From positions 1 to 64,000 of the forward strand of contig OENT01000659.1 of the NCBI GenBank assembly GCA_900239685.1: DNA of 64,000 nt, in the 5' to 3' direction. The DNA is from Rotaria macrura (Eukaryota > Rotifera > Eurotatoria > Philodinida > Philodinidae). Both the position numbers and the translations under genes were made by a program. Below, one piece after another: positions 1 through 12,800 of this stretch; positions within the stretch are counted from its first letter, which is position 1, and the number at the start of each line of letters is the position of its first letter. The notes under the pieces are model-generated. The model made no database searches and was not told the DNA's origin. It was given only the letters and a program-made list of their open reading frames with translations.

Positions 1-115
1 GGACGCGTCAGATGTTTCATTTTGGACGCGTCTAGACGCGTCTTCTGCCGCGTTTCGAACGCATCTGAAACGCGTTTTCAAACGCGTTTATACCCAATAT
101 TTTTTCACATGGGTA
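1..115. repeat. Truncated copy (right end) of a TA-flanked palindromic MITE family, copy A
   Basis: The first 90 bases are built from repeats and inverted repeats of ACGCGTC and AACGCGTT, giving GC-rich palindromic words in an AT-rich window. The unit ends in TGGGTA at 110-115, the same terminus (TGGG then TA) seen at the right ends of the complete copies at 18.8, 28.6 and 47.1 kb. A second TACCCA lies at 91-96, so 91-115 is itself a small TACCCA/TGGGTA inverted pair. The left part lies outside the window. Family membership rests on the terminus and on the palindromic interior, not on interior sequence identity. Confidence 0.55.
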
Positions 116-3100
116 GTCTAACTGTTGCACTGACGCAGTTCTCAGAGCATTGTTTATACGCTCAGTAAAAAAATGAACGAACTTTATTGATTTGATTCAC
201 ATTAATATTTGTGTCCTTTGAACTGATTTAAAGGTATAAAATGTTCTCTATTTGATTGTATAAAATAAAAACATGGTGGTTGCTATGAGTGCTTAAAACA
301 CTGCCTAAAAATAACTATTTTATTATAAACTCTGGGCGAGACGAGGCGGTGACGAGTCCCTTTTTTGATTGGCTACCGGATCTCTGTTTCATCAAGCCTC
401 TAACACGATGTCGTTAAATTTACATAGTTTAAAAAATGTCCAATATAACTTTATTACTTATGAAAAAAATCGGTTTATGGAACGAATAAATGTTGTAGAT
501 CTATCTTCAATCTGTATGAGTGATCAGAAAAATCTTGAGATAGCTCGATTATTAATGCGAATACATAGAGAATTTTAATGAAATGGTTGATGAATTTCTC
601 GAGAATTGGAAATTCTTCTGCCTATTCTCATGATCATTCATCCCCGACCTCAATAATAATAAACCGACCATCAGAAGTTAAGTCTTTTTTCTCTTACCTA
701 TTTGTACTGATGAGTCATAGATGTTCTCCTATCCATCGTATGTTGATATGTCCATACGCATATGTCATGGCTTCTTCCGGTTCTCTTACACTAAAATACG
801 ATTGCATATTTAGCATTGCTTATAAAATTCTCTTCTTAACGTTGTGTTTTAAAGTCCAGCTCGAAACTCGATGAGATTATTCATGTTTTGAAATTTTGCT
901 CGTCTCATCGCCGAGTCTTTGCATTTGCTATGTAATGATGGAGATGAGCATTGAAATAATTAGATACAGACGCAAATTACAAGTAAAAGGAGGATTGCAA
1001 TTTTGTAAACATCAGGAAAACGTTTTATTATACATGCCAAAATTTCCTGGTCACAATCGAGATTATCGTGAATTCGCATCTCTTCTTTTTCCTTTGATTG
1101 AGCATCTACATTACTATCTTTCACTCATATCGGTATCAAGAAGCTCATAGAATGCGTCCCTATGATATATCAAATGCTATCCTCTGAAATATCTTTTACA
1201 TAGATTTTATTTAGCTCAACTGACGTCAAGCATCAACAAAATTATACTAAACGAATAATATTATTAACCGTTCATCAAACTTTGCTTTCTTTCGATTTTA
1301 GTAGATTATATTACAGTGTTCAATAAATTGCAATTTCCTTATAAGTCGTCCTATTTCAGAAACAACTATAGAGCAAAATTCATACTAACAGCTGATACCG
1401 AAAACTTCTTCGAAACATCGATAACAACAGAGAAAATACTGTAATTTAAACCGAGTACTGTATATTATACTACAGATCAAGTATTTATCTCGTGCAAATA
1501 CACATTATTGATCGTTTCTATAACATCAGTTACATTGTTTCAATCATCAAAATTACAGAATACCTTCATAGTATTTTTTTGCTTGACATTTCGTTTTGCT
1601 TGCATTTCTATACTTTTTACTCGTTTATCGTAGTCTACTGTATTTAAAGAGAGAGAGAGAGAGTTCAAAACCCACTGAATCATTCCCCATATGTAGGCTA
1701 TACTTCAAATACTACGTTGAAAGTGTAGGATGTAGTCAAAAAGAAAACTGTGACATTATTCTACTACTAACGCACGGCGTATTCGATATAGTGTTGGGGT
1801 ATTTCTTTTATTTTGCAGACAATTATCTGAATATGAGGCAATATGAGAATATTGGGTTCTTTATTATAGATGTACCTTCGAAAGCAATACAAAACCAGAA
1901 CGAACTGATTCCAATAGAAAATCAAGAAAAAAGATTCAAAAATTTTCAATAGGATTCGATATGATCCTGTCGTGTAATTTGTTAATATTGAGTTTTAGAA
2001 AAGCCGTTAGAGCACGTAAAAAAAAATTAAATTGTATCGATTAACCTTATTTCTAGGAAGTTTCATACAGCTTTAGTAGTTAACCTATTGAGTACGGTGC
2101 TTTAGTATGAGTACATCTGATATATGTTCTAATAACTGGTGATTATTAGTTGTTCTTTAATATTTCACGATATGTTTACGATGAGTTACAGTATGTCGAT
2201 CAGTTTGACAACATTTACCTGACAATTTGTAGTCTACACCTTTTCACATACAAGTTCATGAAGACCACAAAACCTACTTAATAGTTCGAGCTGATGAGAA
2301 GGATTCTCGAGACATATGACATATATATATATATACATCAATTTCAACTACTCGCCTATCTTTTTGTAATCTATTCCAACTGATAGTTGGACATTGTTCT
2401 GCATGTATGAGAATCCCGCATCACTCAAGGAAATTCATAAAGAACGTGTCAAGTTAGTTTGTACTCATACTAAATGAATAATCGAGTCAAGCAGAGTTGC
2501 ACCTCGAGGACCGTTTCAAAGACCATTATGCCTTAAAATAATTCCCAATCATGTATTTTGTGATATTTTTGCGAAGAATATTTTTCTATGCAAAACGTTG
2601 CATTTGTCTATTCGTACGGATTTGTCATCTCACCTTGAGCAAAAAAGCAAAGACTATTAAATCACCTGAAGATAACAGCAATTTCTCAATATTATCGCAA
2701 TTCTTTCGCAATCATACATAGCTACTAAAGAGTCGAAAAAAGTAGCTTTCTACTGGTGTTGTAACCGTTCGGTATACTGAAATACTTTATCCATGTTAAT
2801 ATTTGTAAGAAATCAGAAAGTGGAATTTTCCAGTGTTCTCGTTTTACGAAAGTTTACTCAGATTCCAACCATGGATATTATTTCATATTGCTATTTAACT
2901 TTATGATGGCAGTGTAATGTCGTAATTTCGTTGAAAATCGACTTGCACCAAATGAAGCAGTCGTCTTTAGACACTGCTCGCCTCTTAATCAGTGTCATGA
3001 TAGATTTCAATGGTTGTTTTTCAACTTCATCACTCTTGTTATCAGTGTATATCTGCTTTTCTACACCAGTTAGTTATCTCTATACGATCGTTAATAACGT

Positions 3101-5133
3101 TGTTTGGATACCTCAGCAAACTTTACAACTCCATCAATGTTTATAATAGTTTTATTATCTTGTTAATAATTTATGTTATATTTTATCTTCTATAGAAGAA
3201 AATTTCTCTTTGTTTTAGATGAACCACTGATGACAAAAGTAAAGGGAACGAATTGCTTGTCACTGTTTGCAATCAGAATTTGCCACTTTGTAGTTTCTTT
3301 ATCTCATAGTGGCAACGAGAGTGCTGATTGCAGATTAGAAGGATCGTAGTGTATTGAACAGAGAGCTGCATAAGAACAAACTTTGCGTCTATTGATCGAT
3401 GATTATAATTAGAAATAATTTTCATGCATTAAAATACTTCAGTTTATTAATTTTTTACCGGTTAAGTTTCACTCTGAACTCTGATAATCGAAATTTAAAT
3501 GACATTCATTTATTGATTCTTGCAACTTCACTCTATTCTACAATTAATTACACTAGTATCATTTAACTTTAATTTTGCGTCGTTCTTCATCTTTTGAGTA
3601 ATCGAATGAGTGTTAATCGAAATAGATCAGGAAGATGATTAGACAATTGAACTAAACTTAACGAGTAAAACCATTCAACTCGATATCATTCGATGAAGGA
3701 AGACAGAAGCGAAATGGTCATTGAGTCTCATTAAAAGTATTTCCTATAATTTCTCTCTGACCTCGAAATTCTGCCGCTTTAAATATTTTTTTCAATCGAA
3801 GACTCTACAAGTTTATCATCGAAATTGAGAATAACTAAATCTACAATGAACATCTATGCTCAGGTAGAAGAAATAAACTATTTTGTATCCATCATACCAT
3901 TGTATTTGTCAAGCTTAACAACAATATTCTAATCTATAGAACAATGAATACAACAGATCAGAATAGTCAAATTAGAAAGATCTCTTTCAGTCATAAGATG
4001 CAGAGAAAATATCCCTTCAACAGTAGTAAAATGGACTAGTATGGTCGTCTGAAAAGTAGGAGATTAGTAATAGACTCCCTCACTGGGAATGTGATGGTCT
4101 TTTTCCGTTCTGTTGTTACTCCATGTCACCATTATCCTCCTGATAGCTCAAATTATAACAACGAGTCCATCAAAAGTGAACAAGAATTTTATTTCTTTAC
4201 GATAAAAGAGAAGTACTTTCGCTTCTGCATTACCACTGAGAAAGAGATCTATGCATGGGGAAAATATCGAGTTAAATAACATTTACCACGAATATTTTGC
4301 TTAAAAAATATCAAGTAGCATAATCATATCAAAACAGCAAAAGAAATATATTGCTTATTCATATCCGGTTAAAATTAATCGTCAATTTTCATTTGAAATA
4401 ATGTTTTCTAAAATAACTTTTCATTATTCAGATAAACAACAAGAACTAGTTGGCCAACAGTAAAAAGCTCGTTTCTATCTATTAAAATCTGCTAGAAATG
4501 TCCTGTAAAGCGACCTCAATTCTAAGTTGATCTTTCATTTCAAATGAATCTTATTGAACATGTTCTATTTTTATTTACGCTAAGAATTTCATGAAAGTCA
4601 ACATCCTAAATAGTAATTGGCAAAAATTTACTTTTTTATTAGTTATAAACTTCATGTCTACAATGTTTCTTGTTCATTAAGTCGTAGATCATGATGAACA
4701 GCATTTAGGCAGATGAAAAATAATATGATTGAAGGAAGTAATCATCGCTGTATAGAACTAATTACTCTCGAATAAAGAACAACGAGCTGATCATACTTGA
4801 TCGCACTTTTCATAACAATAAATTAATTTGCGAAATCATAAATTTCTTCAAGTTCTCATGTAAAACTGAGATTATTCGTCATGGAAGATTTATTTTTGAA
4901 AAGCAAACACCAATTGTTGACTTATCAATGAATGGCAATAGACGAAAACAAATTTATGATAGACCGTTAATTGTCATAATAGGTAATCTTTGCTTTTCTA
5001 ATTGTAGACCGATCGAGAAGCTGCTTACAAGTTTTAAATTAAATTTAGATCGTTCACTTTTCCAATTAAATAAATTATAATCGATGCGACGATGCAGTAA
5101 GAATACGTTCTAGATACCTTTCTCATCAAGAAA
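116..5133. other. Gene-poor stretch with decayed coding fragments
   Basis: No intact gene is visible. The stretch is AT-rich with frequent stops on all frames. It contains a short GA run near 1650-1663, a short TA run near 2325-2337, and short open frames that look like relics (see 408-631). An open frame at 896-1150 (+) and another at 4091-4279 (+) have no recognisable motif and no supporting splice structure, so they are not called. Confidence 0.5.
408..631 (+). pseudogene. Possible decayed coding fragment with a frameshift
   Basis: From an ATG at 408 an amphipathic, Leu/Ile-rich frame runs to a stop at 576-578 and ends with IARLLMRIHREF. The adjacent frame is open across that stop and continues with similar composition (EMVDEFLENWKF) to about 631. 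This is what one frameshift in an old coding exon would look like. No family is recognised. It could equally be chance in a sequence of this length. Confidence 0.25.
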
Positions 5134-5418
5134 TTATTTTAAGGTTAAACTCCCTAGACTTGTAAAAGAATAAATATTCTTATCTTCAATACCCAAAGGA
5201 GTTTTGTAGTGAGTCAATAGTGGGAATGTTTTTGATTGTGTTGTTGATGTAATAAACTGGTCTGGTGCGGCCCACACAGTTTTACAAGTGTTTTCTGTCC
5301 CTTGATGGTGCGTTCTTCTGAGAGCCATGCCAAAGCTATAAACGCTAGGTGATTCATGGAAAATATCGAATATGATAAGCCGACCGTTTTGTTCTATTGT
5401 TTTGGTTTTAACAAACAA
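5134..5418 (-). CDS. Hypothetical protein fragment or orphan terminal exon
   Basis: This is an open minus-strand frame of about 94 codons ending at TAA. It has no good initiator ATG at its 5' end; the first codon is TTG. An AG acceptor lies just inside it (ACAATAG before the codons for NGRLIIFD), so it may be a last exon whose upstream exons are lost or not visible. Composition is protein-like (FDIFHESPSVYSFGMALRR, then a Thr/Ser-rich stretch), with no domain I recognise. It ends 76 bases from the TATA-like box of the divergent defensin-like gene. Confidence 0.3.
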   Translation of the reverse strand: MFVKTKTIEQNGRLIIFDIFHESPSVYSFGMALRRTHHQGTENTCKTVWAAPDQFITSTTQSKTFPLLTHYKTPLGIEDKNIYSFTSLGSLTLK

Positions 5419-5494
5419 TTATTTAAACTTCAAGTGCACCATGATGCAACTCTCATTGATATTCTAATGGTAGTTTCCCACAATATTTTACCAT

Positions 5495-5523
5495 TATAAT
5501 AAAAGCAGAGAGGTTTCAGTCAG
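5495..5523 (+). promoter_or_regulatory. TATA-like box and initiator of the defensin-like gene
   Basis: TATAATAAAAG starts at 5495. Initiator-like TCAGTC and TCAGAT follow at 5516-5525, 23-27 bases downstream, a compact but plausible core promoter. The ATG is at 5605. Just before it, a T-rich stretch ends in TTTTATTAG at 5591-5599, which could serve as a trans-splice acceptor; spliced-leader trans-splicing is known in bdelloids. Its use here is inference. Confidence 0.4.
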
Positions 5524-5604
5524 ATCTTTCTGTGTTGGTTATTATTTAATGTAAAATAAAGCATCTATTCAACAGGAAATATTCGATTACTTTTATTAGG
5601 ATCA

Positions 5605-7108
5605 ATGAAGTACAAATTATTGATTTTTACTCTTTTTTTCCTTATCTTATTGATTCAAACTCAAGCAAACCAAGTCATGGATTCCGAGTACTATTCCGAC
5701 GGTAGGTGTATATTCATTTCAACAATGTAACTATAGAAAGTTCAACGATTGATCACTAAGCTTTTTCAAATAGTTTTCTTGTGTTCATTAACTGAAAAAG
5801 TGATCGAATATTATCATTTGACATTAAGAAAGTTGAAGATTGAGACAGAGTTTCTCATAAAACAGTATTTTCAGGTGCGTCAAAGATATTTTACTCCGAG
5901 TAATCTTTTCAAGTGTGGCCTAATTCTATTCGACACTCATGGTTTGCAGTCTACACTTAGTCCGTAGCGCGTTTAAGCAACACGGATTGGAACAATTCAG
6001 GTTCATATTGCTATGTACTCAATTTACACAGCGATATATTTGAGGAAGCGAGACTTTCAGGAACATGTTATATTCGTATTCCAACGCCGAGAATTCCGCT
6101 TTCATAGATCTTAGATCTACTAGTGTTTGGAAAGAAAAATGAAGTATATCGAACAAAGTCTCTTCAAAACGTAAAGATTTTATAAAATTCATCCTGTACT
6201 CATCATCTTTGCAAAGGGCTAAAAGTCTTGTATTTCGATGAAACTTTTGAAGTTCTTTTTCAAATCCTTTTACAAATTAGTTCTACAAACGTGTCAAATT
6301 CCAAGTGTATAAATTGAAGAACTTATTCTTTTCGAAAATCTGTTGTCCTCCAAAGAATTGACCTATTGTTTAAAAATAAAAACAAGAAGGAGTTCAAAGT
6401 CTATAGATTTTTGAAAAAGCTTTCAGTAAAATCCCTATACGGAATTAAAAACGTGGAGTGCGTTGCAGCAGTTCTCGGCAATCCAGTGGAAATCGTTTTG
6501 TTCCACTTTTTTCGCGATTGATTTCTTCAGAAGTTTGTACTTAGCCTATGTGCTCTAATGATATGTCACTAGTATATATTCATATGAAGGGACTCGAGTG
6601 GTTTGATACTTCTTTTTTCGTTTTTCTTAAAAGCGATGTCGATAGTTCTATCTGCGAACATGTCTAAATATAAGATTAATTTACCATGCAAAATCGTTCG
6701 TTATCTTTACTTGTTAGATTGATGTTTCTAGAAAACTAGCGAGATTTTCAATGGTTCTTTTTCTATTGAAGTCAAACTGAACTGTTCAACGAATGATAGT
6801 ATTCTGTTCAATTTTTAGCTAATGAACGCAAACTAATTGGAAAAAAGGAATTTTCAGATTAGTGCATGACTAACTATAGAGCTTATCTTATTTAAATATA
6901 TGACAACTTACATTTTGCTTTTCTCTTTAGACACTGACACAANATGGACTTCATCCTACGTCAAGTGCGCAGTTTTGGTTGTGATGGACTCAAGAGAAAA
7001 TACAGCACCGAATGTATTAAACATTGCCGAAAAAAGAATTACAAAAATGGTAAATGTACCAAAGCATCGGGTTATAAACATTGCCGCTGTTCTATATCAT
7101 CTTCTTAA
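5605..7108 (+). CDS. Secreted CSalphabeta (defensin-type) cationic peptide, two exons
   Basis: Exon 1 (ATG 5605) encodes a classic signal peptide: MKYK, a Leu/Ile/Phe core, then TQA as the likely cleavage site. A short acidic segment (NQVMDSEYYSDG) follows. Exon 2 ends at TAA 7106-7108 and encodes a Lys/Arg-rich domain with six cysteines spaced C-x10-C-x3-C-x9-C-x8-C-x1-C. CxxxC plus CxC plus a G-x-C gamma-core (GKC) is the cysteine-stabilised alpha-beta fold of invertebrate defensins. Two splice choices exist. Donor GTGTAT at 5706 with acceptor AG at 6971-6972 gives an unbroken 78-residue precursor. Donor GTAGGT at 5702 with the stronger acceptor at 6929-6930 shifts frame unless the unresolved base N at 6943 stands for two bases. 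The intron (about 1.25 kb) is long for this genome. A polyadenylation signal AATAAA lies at 7267-7272. Known for the family: disruption of bacterial membranes or cell-wall synthesis. Antimicrobial function here is inferred; related folds also serve as channel blockers. Confidence 0.7.
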
Positions 7109-7994
7109 TGTTCTCAACCTAGAATATTGTGAAAATATTTTCGTAGAATGAAAAATTTGTTTTCTCTATTGTTCCATGTATTTTATTGTTAAAATCTATT
7201 TCTTGATGTTATCGATGAATTCAATTTATTGCTGATAGTAATTCTATCAATTCGCACAATGACACGAATAAAATCGAAACTGTGTTGACTTCGTACAATT
7301 AGACTGTTCGACAGTCAAAGATACACAGTTATCTACTGTAAATGAAAAAAAGAGAAAAAAAGAACTTTATCAAAATGTACATATATCGGTACTGGGTGAG
7401 GAGCACGATAAATAATAATTGATGCCAAATGTCGACTGTTTCAAATGGTTTCTTGAAAAATAAATTCTCGATTAATATTTCTATCCATACGAGAGAAATG
7501 AAAGGAATGGCATTGATCGTTCATTTCAAGTCATCTGCTATCGTTACTTTCGAAGGATAATTTCAGAATATATACCATACTGATGAACTATTGAACATTT
7601 TCGCCATCGATCGATTTCTCCAAGTGGTTCATTCATTTTTCGACATTCATTTTCTTGTTTAGAAACATCGAGAGCAACTCGATATCAGTTTTATCTTTCA
7701 CGAACAGAGAAATACTCATAGTTGATATGTAATTCATAATGATAATGCACTGAATCGAAATCAGGACGACTCATGATATGCACATTAATTACTATTATAA
7801 TTCAATTTATACGAAGAAATGTCGAAAGAAGAACACGTCAACTGCACATTGAAAAATCAAGAAAAAAAGAAATAACTAAAAAACGAATTTAACGAAGATC
7901 GACGAACAAAAACACAACACGCTTCCATAAGTTTTATTTCTGAATTGCTCGTGATTAACGAGCAGATGTAAAACGTATCCGCATACTGGCTATT
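7109..7994. other. Downstream region of the defensin-like gene
   Basis: AT-rich, no open frame worth calling. It contains the 3' untranslated region of the preceding gene with AATAAA at 7267-7272. Nothing else was seen. Confidence 0.5.
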
Positions 7995-8255
7995 ATGTTC
8001 TCAACAATGATTCTTTGCAAATTCTTCTTCTGTTACATTTTGTTCATTCTTTTTATTTTAATATCGTGCGAAGATCATAAAAATCATAGATATAAAACAA
8101 ATACCAAAGAATGTAACACATCATATAGACTAAGCTGGAGTTGGATTCGTCCTATGATACCTTTATTTTCGAAATATCCTCTAATTTGTTCTATTTTTCG
8201 ATCGCGTTTCCTACTTTACCTGTTTAATATGAAAAGCAGTTGGAAAAGTCCTTAA
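7995..8255 (+). CDS. Hypothetical small protein with signal-like N-terminus
   Basis: This is an 86-codon frame with an ATG start (7995) and a TAA stop. The first about 26 residues are strongly hydrophobic and end in ISC before a polar EDHKNHRYK segment, resembling a signal peptide. The remainder is short, basic and aromatic, with two cysteines and no recognised motif. It lies under 1 kb after the defensin-like gene on the same strand. It could be a secreted peptide, a first exon, or chance. Confidence 0.3.
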   Translation: MFSTMILCKFFFCYILFILFILISCEDHKNHRYKTNTKECNTSYRLSWSWIRPMIPLFSKYPLICSIFRSRFLLYLFNMKSSWKSP

Positions 8256-8623
8256 CAAGCCAAAATTTCATTCTTTATCTTTATTCTTCAAACAGAGAAA
8301 CTGGATATGTTTAATGATCCTTCTACTCTTTTCAAACGCTCTCTAAATCAGCACCTATATTAAATACCAACTTCAATTGTCTTTCTCCTAACGAACAGAC
8401 TAAACGAAAAGTACCTGACTATTCGAAGTAATAAATATTCATACAAAGACGATGTCAATTTTAAAGGTTTGTATGCCTTTAAAAAATGTTTAATACTGTC
8501 TCTTATACGTACGCATACGGATATGCATGTTTACATTGATGAAACAAAAAACGGCCTATACGCCACATATGTTAGTTTCCACATTAGGAAAAACAAGTTA
8601 GTTTCTTGAATTGTTGTTCTCAA

Positions 8624-8911
8624 CTATATTATTGAAGATGATATGGAAAAATAGTAACGAAAAAATATCGTCTTATATTGTAGAATTGAAATGCCGAAAA
8701 AGGACGGGGACGAATAAGTCGTAAAATCGGTCCATTGATATTTTTCCTCATAAACTTTATCTAATTTTGTATCAGAGGAAAAAGCATGTTGAGACAAACA
8801 ATTCGAAACTGAATTAATGACGTTTTGATCGAATTTCGAAGTGTAAAAGTTATAAAAAAATTCGCTCCTTTTGATCATTAATTGATCATTGTGAAGTGGA
8901 TTCAATCCCAT
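8624..8911 (-). CDS. Hypothetical ORF of 95 codons
   Basis: An ATG-initiated minus-strand frame ending in TAG. The first two thirds are polar with reasonable composition and the tail is Phe/Ile/Ser-rich. There is no domain, no splice signals and no neighbours supporting it, so it is marginal. Confidence 0.2.
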   Translation of the reverse strand: MGLNPLHNDQLMIKRSEFFYNFYTSKFDQNVINSVSNCLSQHAFSSDTKLDKVYEEKYQWTDFTTYSSPSFFGISILQYKTIFFRYYFSISSSII

Positions 8912-9829
8912 AATAAATTTATAGGACTAAATGGTAATTTAATTATGAATTTGATATCTCGTGAGCAGTGCTTCAATTCTATATAGAGATCAATGATTGG
9001 TTATTTAGTTTCATGAGATAATGATCGAATGGATTAAGAAGTACTATTAGTATATTTACAATATTTTTCATTTATTCTCATCCTGTAGCAAATATTTTAA
9101 TTGAATCTGTGATGGTTTTTGAAGCGAATCTCCGCAGTGACAGAAAGACATGACATAAACATCTTTGAAAAAACTTTCAGCTTGCATTATAATTCGATTT
9201 AGGAAAAGTCTCGAACGGACAAGCTAGGAAAATTGTATTTCCAATTAGAAGTAACTCATTCAAACTAATCTTATGTATATTTGTCATTTTATCTATATTT
9301 CAGGAAAGTTGGATCCTATGTGAATTCCTATTTACTCAAAAACTCGTGATTCAAGGCCAGGGGCCTGAATAACTTAGACGTCAATGAATATATCCTAGTA
9401 TAAAATTTGTATGAATGATGAAAAAAAAAGAAATGTCGACTGGTATCTATTCACGATGGATATTGACCATTTTTTTAAAAACTTTTTAAATTGAATATAA
9501 TCAATATTTGTACGATGAATCATAAATAATGGCGGGTTTTCTCTAAATATGGCTATGATGCATTGAGACATTAGAACAATCGAGTACAGAATATGACGCA
9601 ATCCTCGATGAAGTTATTCTGTCACGTATTTTACTTGATTGAATGAAAAACGTTTTGAAATAATTTTAAAAAGGATATCGATATTTGCATCCGCTTTTCT
9701 ACGTGTCCTAATGTTCCGTACCTTGAAATGTAGACTATGACATTTATGATTACTACTGTGCTAAATTGCTAAGTTTATTTCTTTCCTTTTTTTGTTAACC
9801 TGGAGCATCTTGGTGTATTTGTACTTATT
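8912..9829. other. Intergenic region upstream of the receptor gene
   Basis: No gene seen. AT-rich leader sequence runs into the receptor start codon. No clear TATA box could be assigned. Confidence 0.5.
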
Positions 9830-12800
9830 ATGTACATGACGATGGACACAATTTCAGTTGTAACCATCAAAATGACTATCGAATTTCTCCTGATAATTTG
9901 GTGCTACACGACATTTATTTATTGCCAATTAAATCTTTATTATACTGATCGAACAATGACAGATACTTCTTTACAATACGATTGTTTATATTACCGTGTG
10001 CGTCTGGAAAAATTAGCGTATCAAGAACTATCTAATGTCATTGATAGTACCATTGTATATTGTTTCCGGCCGTCAGAAGAACCTGAAATTTTATTATTAG
10101 ATTCTGAGAATACACACGATCGGTGTTTTACTTTTAATGAATTACGTCTTCGTAATATAACGGCAGCCATACTTCTGGCCTGGTCTGCATCAATAGATCT
10201 TGTTGAGCAGTATGAATTTTATTTAAATGAGAAAAACCCTTCTCTATCATTACTGTCCAATGAATTATTCTACAATTGTACAAAGCCACGTTTCGGTCTT
10301 CGATGTCAATATTCTTTCGAATATAGTGACGAAATGTCGTTGAACCATATTGTTGAAAGAGAATTTTCTTCCAAAGTATCGTACTCCGAATCGTCGGAGA
10401 TATTATCCAAATTACCCTGTTATGTTCATCTGAAATGTGATCGCGGTGGATCGCTATTATGTCTTGATTGGCGTGAAATATGTGATGGACGTGTGGATTG
10501 CCTTGACGAAGGTCTCGATGAAGCATTTTGTTTCGAAATGGAAGTAAATGAATGTCATGAAAATGAATATCGGTGTCATAATGGTTTGTGCATTCCCGAA
10601 GAATTTTGGAACGATGGTATCGGTGATGCCGATTGTCTCGATAGATCAGATGAATACCCCGATGTACCATATCCAAGGTCATGTTTTCAAGATCCAACAT
10701 TCCGTTGTGAAGAACATTCGTGCCGAACAAATTGGCATCAATTTTCATGTGGCGATGGACAATGCGTACAGAAATTCGATAAATGTCATAATGGACGTCA
10801 TGCTTTATTAATACAATCAATGACATTACAGGGTAATCTATCAGATGATTGTTGGATTGCAATGATTTGTCTTAACATGTTGATGAACGAAGTCAATGGA
10901 ACATCGTGTAAAACATGGCTAATCAACGATTTCACTATTGACTTTCTTCAAACTTGTGATTCGATTTTTCAATTTCCGTTAATACCAGTGCATTTAGGTC
11001 ACATTCGATTTTTATACGAACAAGTTCATATGAAATTCAATCGAACTTCGCTTCTATTACCTGATTATATTTGCTATGATGAAAAACTATGCGATTGTTT
11101 TCGTTCAACATATGTTTATGGAAATCTTACTTGTATTGACAGTCATCAATTGCATATAGATTTTAGTATTTTTGGTCATCCATGGATTGATTTAATCATA
11201 GAAATCGATTCTCATTTTTCATCGTGCTTAATTCAGCAAACGTATCTCGATATAGAAATCACCTATCGCAATAGTTCATTGCTTTATTTTTGTCAAAATT
11301 CGTCTAAAGTTATCTCTAAGCATCGTATTGCTGACGAAAATAAAAATTGTTGTATGGGCGATGATGAAGATCAACAACTCAGTTGTCAAATCAAAGATAA
11401 ATACAGAATAAAATGTTCAAATGAAAGCATATGCCTATCATCGTTACATTCGATTGATGACTGTCCAGAATCTCACAATCAATATCATAAATTTGTTCCA
11501 TTTCACATTTTTTGTGATGGTGTTCAAGAACATTTCTTTGAAGATTTCAATGGTCAAAGTTATACAGACGAAAGTGAATGTAATCATTGGCCATGCAATA
11601 ATATCTATTCTCGATGTGACGGCTTTTGGACATGTTCAAATGGAGACGATGAAAATGATTGTCATCATAATATGTGTCCAAGAGGAATGCATCCTTGTAT
11701 ATCTCAGAGTAATTATTCTCTAAGTTGTTTATCTGGCGAGCGAGTTGGTGATGAAATCCATGATTGTCTTGGAGCATCCGATGAAGGTTATTTTTGTCGA
11801 CATTTGTATCCTTTCAAAGCAGATTACGAACGATTCCGTTGTGTAAACAGTGACATTTGTTTGTCTGTATCTGAACTTTGTAATCAAATTCAATCGTGTC
11901 CACATGGAGATGATGAAAAATTTTGTAAAAATCATCTTTTTATATGTCAAGAAGATTCATTGGATAATCATAGTTCGATTGAAAATGTGCTTTGTCAACA
12001 AAGTGAATATAGAAAAAGCAGAATTATTCACTTTTCAATTGGCACTGCACAGGATTATCCTTCGTCTAAATCTAAAAATATGGTTTCGCCAATTCCACAG
12101 AGAGAAGAAGAAGAAGAAGAAGAACGACAACAACACGATAATAATCAGAATTCTAAAACAATTGAATCGCAACTAAATAATAACTCATGGCCATGGACTT
12201 GCAATCGAGGTCTTACAACTCGTATTTGGCTTAAGAATGATCTATTTAAACATGGATGTATGTGTCCACCGAGTTATTATGGTGATTTATGTCAGTATCA
12301 AAATGAAAGAGTCAGTTTAACATTAGGATTGATTCGAGCTGAAAAAAACAATGTTTATGCCATTGTTCTCATGTTAATCGATGAAAGTAATGAACAGCGA
12401 ACGATTGATTCATATGATCAGTTCGATTACGCGCCGAGTCGAAGCTGTGGAATTAAATTAAATCGTTATCTTCTATATTCAGCTCGACCCAAAAATCATT
12501 CAAAGAATTATATTATACGTATTGATGCGTTTGAAAAACATTCAATGACCTATCGTGGAAGTTGGCATTTATCGATACCGTTTCCTTTTTTACCTGTTCA
12601 TCGACTGTCTATTCTTCTTTCTATTCCCTATCATTCGATTCAGATTTCGTACGATTGTTCGATCTCATGTAGTCATGGTCAATGTGTTAAATATATAAAT
12701 AATGATAAATCTTTCTGTCGATGTTCTTCGGGTTGGTCCGGTATTCAATGTAATATACCAATCAACTGTCAAAGATGTTCGTCGAATTCCTATTGTATTG

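Noticed and set aside
10134-10862. 242-codon open frame on the minus strand
   Set aside because: It is antisense to the LDLa region of the receptor. His/Ile/Asp-rich composition mirrors the codon use of the real gene.
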